From the NCBI RefSeq assembly GCF_963678635.1, contig NC_087062.1, forward strand, positions 44,470,395 to 44,534,394: DNA of 64,000 bases. Reading direction: 5' to 3'. Below are positions 56,033-64,000 of this stretch, piece by piece (within the stretch, counting starts at the first letter, position 1; each line of letters opens with the position of its first letter). The DNA is from Symsagittifera roscoffensis. Taxonomy: Eukaryota > Xenacoelomorpha > Acoela > Convolutidae. Both the position numbers and the translations under genes were made by a program. The notes below the pieces were generated by a model. The model did no database searches. It was not told where the DNA came from and worked only from the letters and a program-made list of their open reading frames with translations.

Positions 56033-59000
56033 TCTAGAAGACAATTTTTTTTACTAACAAGCTAACCTACTCAAACAAAAACACATCAAATTTTTTTTTC
56101 AAAAATCATGCTCCGTTCCTATAAAGAATTGCAATCTCAGATAAAAATGTTTCTGCAACATTTTCAGGAACCATAAACTTCATAATCTAAACCATTATCA
56201 TACTCAATCAAAAATGATAGGATCTTTTTTTTCAAAAGATTTGCATCATTACGAGAAATTTTTTTGAAAAAGTAAGTTATTGAGAACTTGAAGCTTGCAT
56301 AAGATTTTTCAGCTTTCTTTATACAGTGTTAAGTTTTCTGGCGCAAAGCAAAATCAGCGATAGTTTCATGAACGAATTTTTTTTTATCCTTTTATCTTAT
56401 TAAAGCAAAAACACATGAAGTATTTTCTCAAAAAGTATGCTACGTCCATTTTAAATCTTTGCAATGTCAGGAAGCGAAAAAAATCGTTTTGAAGAGTTTC
56501 AAACTTCCAAAACAACTTCACAACTTCTTAGTTTGTTCAATTTTTTTGCGGATTCAGGATAGCCAGTTACTGTTTTTATGGTTTCTGAAAAACTTAAAAT
56601 AGTCTCAAGTTAGTCAAAATTATATCCAGTTGACAATTTTTTTTAATTATTAACAACCTATTCTACTCATGTGAAAACTCATCATTTTTTTTCCCACAAA
56701 ATCAGACTCCGCTCAATTTCAAATGTTGCAGTTTCAGATGAACTTCTTAACCAACGATTTTAGGAGCGACATATTTTAATAATTAAACCGTTATCTCACT
56801 CAAACAAAATTAAATGAAGTTTTCGAAAGAGTCCGCTATATTCTTTTTTAAGTTTTGCCATTTCACGAAAGATTTTAGTTGCAAAAAAAAACATTTTGGA
56901 AAGCTGAAGTTTCAACATTAGAAATTATTCAGCTTTCAGTTCCATTTTTAAAATTTCTGACACACAAAAAAAAACAAAAAAAAGACTTTCAGAAGCAAAA
57001 AAAAATACAATTTTACATGATATTTTTCAAAAATTGAAGCTGTCACATTTTTTTTTTATTATTTGATAAGAACCTATCCTCCTTATGTGAAAATTCATCA
57101 AATTTTTTTCTTAATTTAGACTCCGCCCATTTTCAATTTGCAATTTTAAATAAAAATTTCTAAAAAAGAATTTCAGGAACGCTAAATTTTACAAATTAAA
57201 CCATTATCTCACCCAATCAAAAATAAATGATATTTATTTTCAAAAGAGTCAGCCACATTCTTTTCAAAGTTTTATCAATTCACGCAAAATTTTCTTTGAA
57301 AAAACCCATTTTGGATAGCTGACCTTTCCGAAAAAAAGAAATTTTCAGCTTTCAATTCGCATTGTCAAAGTTTCTGGCTAAAAAAAGAGTTTCATGAGCA
57401 ATAAGTTTTAGTTTTCTCCACAATATTTTTCGAAAAATGAAAATTTAAAAAATTTTTAATTTTTTCTACATAGTTAAAAATGTGCGAATTTAAAATCGTC
57501 AGTTTTTTTATTGTTTTTAAAAGTCCTAAAACATTCCAAGTTAGTGAAAATTATATCTAGATGACAATGTTTTTCGAAGTTCTTAAAAAGTCTCAATTTA
57601 GTCAAAATTATATGTAGAAGACAATATTTTTTTATTTATTAACAACCTATCCTATTCCTGTAAAAAACTTCGAAGTTTGCAATTTCAGATAAAAAGTTAT
57701 TCAGCTACATTTTCAGGAACGTGAATTTTAACAATTAAACCATTATCTTGCTGAAAAAAAAAACATTTTTAATAAAAAGCAAGCTACGTTTTTTGAAATT
57801 TTACAATTTCAAGAAAGATTTAAAAAAAAACATTTTGGAGAGCTGAAATTTAAATAAAGTGTTTCAGCTGTTAATTCACCTTGTTTTTGGCGCAAAAAAA
57901 AATTGTTTCTGGCGCATTTCGCATTGTTTCTGGCGCAAATATTTCAGCAAAAATTTCAGGAACACAAAATTTTATTTTCCCTGACATTTTTTACTTGAAC
58001 AAAAACACATGAATTATTCTGTCAATGAAGAATATTGCCTCTATTTTTATGATTTGATATTTGAATAATCAAAATGGAAAAAATCGTTTTCGAAAGCTTC
58101 AAGTTTCCAAAATATTTTTAACAATTTATACGTCGTTAACTTTTCGCGCAAATAGAGATAGTCAGTTAGTATTTTTGATGTTTTTAATAGTCTTTGGCTA
58201 GTCTCAAGATATTCAGAATTATATCTAGAAGACATTTTATTATGATTTTTTCTAAACATATCCTACACAAACAAATATCACATTTTTCTTCACAAACCAG
58301 GCTCCGCCTTTCAAAGATTGCATTTTCAGACAGTTTTCCTAAACAACAATTTCAAGAAAAAAAAATTCTTTTGTTTCTTTGACAAATTGCAGTTTCACAG
58401 AATATGAAATGAAAAAATATATATTCTGTTTGTCATTTTTAATGGTCTGAAATAGTCACAATGATGTCATAATTATACTTTGATGACAGTTTTCAGTATT
58501 CATTAACATTTTATCTAAGTCAAACAAAAACACATCAAACGTTCTCTCCACAAATCATTCTCCTGCTTTTTTCAACAACTAAATTTTCAGATAAAACTGA
58601 TTTAGCAACTTTTTCTGAAACGATAATTTTTATTAATGAAACTATTGTCCTACTCAATCAAAATATGAAATTTTTTTTCAAAAAAACCTGTTACGTTTTT
58701 TTGAAAATTTGCAGTTTCACAAAATACAAAACAAAAATTTTTGGAGAACTTGAAGCTTCAAAAAAATTTCAGTTTTCATTTTAGAATTTTAAAATTTCTG
58801 TTTGCCATTCTTAATGGTCTGAAGGAGTTACAATGATGTCATAATTATACTTTGATGACAGTTTTCAGTATTTATCAACATTTTATCTAAGTTAAACAAA
58901 AATACATCAAACGTTCTCTCCGAAAATCATTCTCCAGCTGTTTTCAACAACTAAATTTTCAGATAAAACTTATGAAGCAATTTTTTCCGAAACAAAAATT

Positions 59001-60250
59001 TTTATTAATGAAACCATTGTCCTACTCAAACAAAATAAATTTTTTTTAAAAAAAAGCTTGCTACGTTATTCTTGAGAATTTGCAATTTCTTAAGAAAAAC
59101 ATTTAAAAAACTCGTTCTTGAAAACTTGAAGCTTCCAAAACGTTTCACCTTTTGTTTCACGTCGTTTGTTTTTCTTGGATATTAAGAGTCGGAAGTTTTT
59201 TTTAAAAGAATCTAAAAGTAGTCAAAATCTTGTAAAAATTTGATTCAGATGTTGATGAAAATTGTTTATTAAAACCCGCTCCTACTCAAACAAAAACACA
59301 TCAAATGTTTTACCACTAACATGATCCACCCCTAAAAAATTGTAATTTCAGTAAAAAACTGAAAGAAATTTCGTTTTCCGGAACTTGAGGCGTCCATATA
59401 AAATCAATCGAACTTAGGACAATCAGTTAGTTTCTGAAAATAATCTTAAATTGGTCAAAATTATACCTAGATGTCAGTTTTTATTTTTTAAACAGCTTAT
59501 CGTACTCAAACAGAAACACATCAGTTTTTTCACAAACCATGCTCAGCTCCTTTTTGAAAAATGCAATTTCAAAAACAACAAGCTCAGCACTCGTTTCACA
59601 AAAGATAAGAAAATTTTATATAGTAATTTTTGCATCAAGCTAAAATTTTTGAATTAATCTTTCAATAAAGCTTGCGATGTTTGTTTGAAGAATAGCGAAT
59701 TTATCAAAAAAAAACAAATTTTAAAGTGGTTCTGAAGAATTTGAAACTTCCACAAATAATTTCACTATTTATTTTACATCGCTACACTTTCTTGCGCAAA
59801 AAAAGTTTCCCTCAAAAACTTCAGGAACATAAACAATTAATTATTAATATATTAGCCATCTCAAAAACAAAAAAAAAATGAAACATTCTCTCTATCAAAC
59901 AGGCTACGTCACTTTTCAATATTTTCAATTTCAAGAACAAATTTTTCTTTAAAAAAATTGTTTTCATGAATTTGAATCTTCTATAAAAGTTTTCCGTAGT
60001 TGTTTTAGGTCAATAAACTTTCTAGCGCAAAAAAAAAGAATTCAGCAACAGTTTCAGGATCGATAAACAATATTTATTAACACATTATTCTACTCAAGCA
60101 AAAACATACGAAGTTTTTTTTCCAATAAAGCATGCTACGTCCCTTCTAAAGATTTGCATTTACAGGAACAAAATTTTAAAGAAAAACTCGTTTCGGAGAA
60201 CTTGAAGCTTCCAAAAAATTTTCAGTTGTTTTAAGAACTTAATTTTTCTT

Positions 60251-60886
60251 GCGCCTTTAGGAATGTCAGGTTTTGTTGTCAAAATTAAAATTGCCGGTTT
60301 TGAGTCTTGACTGAGTTTCAGTCTCCGAGATTAGGTTGAATTTTATAGAAAGTCTTAGTATTCTCTAACTGCACCGAATTATTACAAGATTTTCTGACTT
60401 TTCGGACCAAGTGATGAATCTCCCCCCTAAATCAATTTAAGTATGGGATCGTTCGCTTGCATAAAAGATTTGAGCACAGTCCGTGCAGGCCTTACTGCTT
60501 GTATTTGCCATTTAATTTTAGGGGGAGAATGTTCACTTGGTATACTTAGGGGGAGATTGTTCACAAGCTCCGACGTTTCAATTTAAAACAAAAATGACTG
60601 GTTGCAATTAGACCCCTATATGTAGCTGTTGATGGTTTTGATAAGTCTGTTTATAAACAAATTCTTTTACCATTTTTTTAAAGACGGAAATTGTGAAACA
60701 ATCATTTTTTAGGCACGTTTTTGCTATCAGATTTTCTAAGTAAAAAACTGAAAACAAAATTTTTTGATCGAAAAGAAATATTAGTTACTTATACAGGCAT
60801 AATCATTGAAAAGAGTATTAGACAAAACATCAAGAATAATCACTGTTTCTTGTTAACAGACTCATGTTTAATAGTTTTCCTATATT
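60251..60886. other. Downstream region of the right-hand gene, with a small foldback
   Basis: Arms TCTCCCCCCTAAAT (60418-60431) and ATTTTAGGGGGAGA (60515-60528) are inverted copies about 85 bp apart. A third partial copy TTAGGGGGAGATTGTTCAC lies at 60546. This may be a tiny foldback element. The 3' untranslated region of the - strand gene should begin below 60887; no AATAAA is seen close by. Confidence 0.4.
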
Positions 60887-62929
60887 TTACAAATCGTCTT
60901 CGTCATCTTCTGCGAATATAGGAACCCTTCCTAGACTGACATAAGATGATCTACGTCGTTCCTCTGACATGTATCGCTTACTCGAGTGAGAACTTGAACT
61001 GGAGTTACGCCTCGAGCTGGAGTTTCGTCTCGATATGGGCAGTTTGGATAGATCTGGCATCACTATTCTTTCTGGCTCTTTAGGCCTGCATCCCCGGTTG
61101 TTTCGGGATGGAAGCTGGGCCAGAGCTTCCATGTTGATATTCATATTTGCGGTTGGCGAGTTCAGGTTGCCAGTTCTGTTTCCAGCCACAGTACTTCTTC
61201 GCTTGCTCAAACTGAAACAATCAGAACGCTAATTTACACCGAGGCAAGCGGAGCCTCGCAACACTTGCGATGCAAAAAAAGTTCCTGAAAAATGAAGTTG
61301 AAAAGTTTACTTGAATTTTCTGGAAAAAAGTAAGTTGAAATATTAACTTGAAAAAACAACTTGAAAAGTTGATGAACGTACAGCTACAAAAACTTTATGG
61401 TTGTATAGACAAAAGTTCATAAGCAGCTTTAAAAAGAGAAATCAATTAACAAGCGTCAACAAATTTTTGGTCGAAATGTGTGAGCCGAAAACAAAACTGT
61501 TGTCATAAAAAACTTCATTAATTTTTAAAAATTTTACGACCCATCCAATCTGAAACACATAATCGCATGCGAGTATATTTGCCCTCGAAATTATGCAACA
61601 AAAGTTCACTGCAGACGATACAACATCAACTGAAACTGTTTAAATTTTTAAAAAAGAAACGAACAAAAAATACGAACTAAACCTATATCAGGCTTGGTAA
61701 ATATTCAAATTACTGAAGTTTCAGTTGTTGTGAAAAATGGTTTAAATTGGAACAAAATTCATGCTCTAGAAACGAAGCCAATAAAACCCAATCAGTTAAA
61801 AAGGATGGCGTTCCAAAACAGTGGGAAATGAACCGACAAAAACTAGGACGAAAACCACGAACCCGCAAAAAAACGGAGAAACTTTTTGAAAAAAAAATCA
61901 ATCTGAAACGGGCTTCACCTAATTACTACTTAAAGTATAGTAGTTTTTTTCGATCTTTCTTTAAATTAAGCATGCCAGAAGAGCAAGGAATTCAGATATG
62001 AAATGAGTCTAGTGAACAAAATTGTTTACGGGAAAAAAAGTCTAGTAACCGATTGCAATACCATTGCTTATCGCAAAAGTAATGATGAGAATAAACATGA
62101 ACTAAACTAAATTGAGTTACTGAGAAACAGTGTCGAAGACGTAACCTGCCATTACTTGATAAACTCAATAGACACGACTTAATGATTAAAAATCATTATT
62201 GATCAATCTATTAATTTGAACAAAAAAACTGCAAAGTGCTATCAAAGGCTTCAATATGGTGCTTGTCGTTTCGGAAACATCCATAACAACAAGGTAAATT
62301 AAAGGTACAACAAGGGTTCAATGCAGTAGCGGATTTAGGGGGGACGGCGGGGGGCGGACACATTCTTTCCCTCAGGGATTCGACCCCCTTTGTACTATTT
62401 TCAGATATCCATTTTTGGCTGACTGGCCTTAAAATTTTTCCAAAGGCGCCTGTGGGAAAAACTTGTAGGAGCTAATTTTGTAGGAGCTCGCGCCGAAAAA
62501 ACGCAATTTTTTGGTCGAAATTTTACAAAAAGTGCGTAAAAACGCCTTTTTTGGCCTTTTTTTCAAAAACTTGGTTGAATTAGGGTCTTTATAGTCATTT
62601 GGGAGAGCTTAGAAAATCGATTTTAGTCGACCTATTAAAAAAGGTCGAGAAATTCCTAGATCCGCGCCTGGTTCAATGTGCAATTTGTTGTGAGGTCGCG
62701 TGTTTGCTTGCCTGACGGATGCCCTGTGAATCATCTGGTGGTCGATCTCCTCGCTCTCTGTTAGCTTCTCCTTCTTGTACAGTTTGTACCAGTGGCCCAC
62801 ACTCACCCGCCCACTGTAGTAGACCACATTCAACACAAACACCCACAAGGCATACGGGATCAGGATCTGACAGAGGGCAAAAGAAGAACAGAGCACTCTT
62901 TTCCAATATTCTTAATACAGCCACTTACT
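60887..62929 (-). CDS. 3' exons of a host gene: membrane segment and Ser/Arg-rich tail
   Basis: Three exon pieces join in phase on the - strand. The end of an upstream exon (to 62929) has donor GTAAGT. A 62-bp intron (62867-62928) ends in CTGTCAG. Exon 62866-62712 (155 bp) encodes ILIPYALWVFVLNVVYYSG, a likely membrane helix, then a charged stretch. It ends in phase 2 at CAG followed by GCAAGC, a GC donor. The last exon 61211-60887 follows TTGTTTCAG, restores the frame and encodes 107 residues with SRRNSSSRRNSSSSSHSS and an acidic end (FAEDDEDDL). Short intron and acceptor style are nematode-like. A one-pass or multi-pass membrane protein with a phosphorylatable cytoplasmic tail is inferred; the family is not recognised. 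The 5' exons lie beyond 62929 and were not identified. Confidence 0.55.
61212..62711 (-). other. Probable GC-AG intron of the right-hand gene
   Basis: Begins GCAAGC after CAG and ends TTGTTTCAG; 1.5 kb. A GC donor with a strong match elsewhere fits the known GC-AG consensus (AG, then GCAAGT). It contains the second hAT MITE and a dispersed motif near 62049. Confidence 0.5.
62324..62670 (-). mobile_element. hAT-type MITE, 347 bp, second copy
   Basis: Same family as 55615-56032 in opposite orientation, with CAGTAGCGGATTTAGG at one end and CTAGATCCGCGCCTG at the other. It is flanked by a perfect 8-bp duplication GTTCAATG (62316-62323 and 62671-62678). It lies in the intron of the right-hand gene, 42 bp from the exon edge at 62712. 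Confidence 0.85.
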
Positions 62930-63054
62930 TGAACATTGTTACGTGATTGTGCTTGGAGAAAACACGAGATCTATGGTAAAATCAAACTGAAACTCTAGGC
63001 TGAATAGAATTCTCAAAAAGCGCGCAAATTTGGGTTCGAGTCATTCACTTAGAT

Positions 63055-63350
63055 ACAAGGGTGGTTTTAGTGCAGGGCATTGGAGGGCAAGGCAACAATA
63101 TTTTGTCATAAATACAACTACCTTGGGAATTGGATCCTCCTTTGGCCATTATACACTAACGTTGAAAGAGGTGGGGGACGCGCACCAAAAAAATCAATTT
63201 TGGTCGAAGCTATGAAAACGGTTTTTTGCAGCTTTTTCAAAAGTGTCCCTGCGGCGCAGACAGTTTCCGCAATAAAGGGTCTTTATAGTGGGTTGGCAAT
63301 ATCAATTTGGTCAACCAAAAAGAAAATACCTACTATTTTTTTTTCAACTT
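63055..63350. mobile_element. Possible diverged relative of the hAT MITE
   Basis: Begins CAAGGGTGGTTTTAG and shares internal blocks with the MITE (GCGCACCAAAAAAATC, TTTTGGTCGAA and GGGTCTTTATAG, in the same order). No target duplication could be matched and the right end is unclear. Confidence 0.4.
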
Positions 63351-63765
63351 TTTAGAAATCGACTTCAAACATCTGCCAATGTTTAGAATTGGTTCGACAT
63401 AAAATTCATTCATTTTTCAGTGAACTGGATGTTGACATTGATTACCTGATCACTAAAAACAGCACACTATGTTCCGACCAGTCTTTAAAAAATATAGTTT
63501 TTTTTCAAATTAGTGTCAATTGTTCAGTGTGGCGTGAAGGTAAAAATCTGAACCAAAAAATGTAAATTAGGTACCATCGACAGTCATAATCAAATAAGCC
63601 GATTGGAAAACAGTTTCTGCAAAAGAAATGAATAGCAAATAGGAAAACGAAAAAAAAATTGTAAAAAAATGTAAGACACTTTTTTGAACGTTCCCCTGAG
63701 GATCAATAAATTTTATATGACTTAAGTATAAAATTTAAATATGTTTAGAAAATTTAGTACTCAGT
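63351..63765. other. AT-rich, nothing recognised
   Basis: No open frame or repeat of note. Confidence 0.5.
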
Positions 63766-64000
63766 TTAATATGTTCTGTTTAACGAGTTTAAAATTTGTT
63801 TCGCTGCATCTCTCTCTATTTTGGCTGCTTTAATCTGGAGCGGTACTCGCCACGCTGCGTTTCATGTTCTAGTGATATCCAGGGACGAACATCCAAACTT
63901 TGGTCTGAATAAATGCGTTTCTAATAAGACCAATCTAGTCTCCACTGGTTTGCTTCGTCTCACTATTTTTGAGCCATCTGTCTCTTCCCGGCCCGACTCA
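63766..64000 (-). pseudogene. Coding-like sequence at the window edge
   Basis: One - strand frame from 64000 is open apart from a single TGA (about 63869), with protein-like sequence (GSKIVRRSKPVETRLVLLE, then WRVPLQIKAAKIERDAAKQIL), ending in TAA near 63768. It could be the end of an exon or of a transposon gene entering from the right. Unrecognised. Confidence 0.3.

Larger units (their letters stand above)
54770..60250. repeat. Diverged tandem-repeat block, interrupted by a hAT MITE
   Basis: A mosaic unit recurs with heavy divergence at intervals of a few hundred bases: TCAAAATTATATCTAGA-GACA, CTACTCAAACAAAAACACATCAAA, CATGCTCCGCCC, TTTGCAATTTCAGATAAAA and a GAACTTGAAGCTTCCAAAA segment. 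The CTAGA segment alone is seen near 56617, 57556, 57606, 58216 and 59455. This is old satellite-like DNA with no coding potential. Confidence 0.7.

Noticed and set aside
1-64000. tRNA or rRNA genes
   Set aside because: No cloverleaf or rRNA-like conserved stretch was recognised by eye; a tRNAscan or Rfam search would be needed to exclude small RNAs.

Overview
The window is eukaryotic nuclear DNA, most likely from a nematode, possibly Caenorhabditis-like. It is AT-rich and has no operons or Shine-Dalgarno sites. Acceptors of the TTTCAG type sit directly before start codons (6097, 48588), as at nematode trans-splice sites. One recognisable intron is only 62 bp. The species cannot be named from sequence alone.

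Most of the window is retroelement. Left part: a decayed + strand reverse-transcriptase-type element (about 1750-2670) carries a non-LTR retrotransposon in the opposite orientation (about 2671-5640; endonuclease, linker and reverse transcriptase, broken by frameshifts and stops). Next comes the first coding exon of a mitochondrial-type short-chain dehydrogenase (5805-6096, - strand), whose later exons are not visible. Two directly abutting 0.97-kb LTRs (6704-8640) are the 3' end of a large LTR element on the - strand, called copy M here. Its internal part (9555-17260) is one long broken reading frame with an N-terminal SGNH/GDSL-hydrolase domain and a second SGNH-like domain. Copy M is 5'-truncated and joined head-to-head at 17260/17261 to a + strand LTR.

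This junction was amplified. From 15.5 to 31.66 kb there is a tandem array with a 3.45-kb period (1.35-kb LTR, LTR stub, and a 1.77-kb piece of the SGNH reading frame), plus extra single LTR units. The array ends at a candidate tRNA-Pro primer-binding site. It is followed by a decayed + strand Ty3/gypsy-type element (copy P, 31.7-43.6 kb): zinc-knuckle gag, protease, reverse transcriptase, RNase H, an unusually long connector, integrase, a macro-domain-like segment, and then the same 3'-terminal region as copy M and a related LTR. Copies M and P together suggest a large LTR element whose coding capacity beyond pol includes SGNH and macro-type domains. A third, more decayed copy lies on the - strand at 51.6-54.6 kb.

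Right part: 43.6-51.6 kb is AT-rich, with minisatellites, an unrecognised 3'-terminal exon (46591-46903) and a C2H2 zinc-finger pseudogene exon (48589-48822). 54.77-60.25 kb is a diverged tandem-repeat block interrupted by a hAT-type MITE with a perfect 8-bp target duplication. 60.9-62.93 kb holds the 3' exons of a - strand host gene encoding a membrane segment and a Ser/Arg-rich tail. These exons are joined by a probable GC-AG intron that contains a second MITE of the same family.

Apart from the two partial host genes, little here looks like working cellular genes. The interest lies in the architecture and amplification of the LTR element family.
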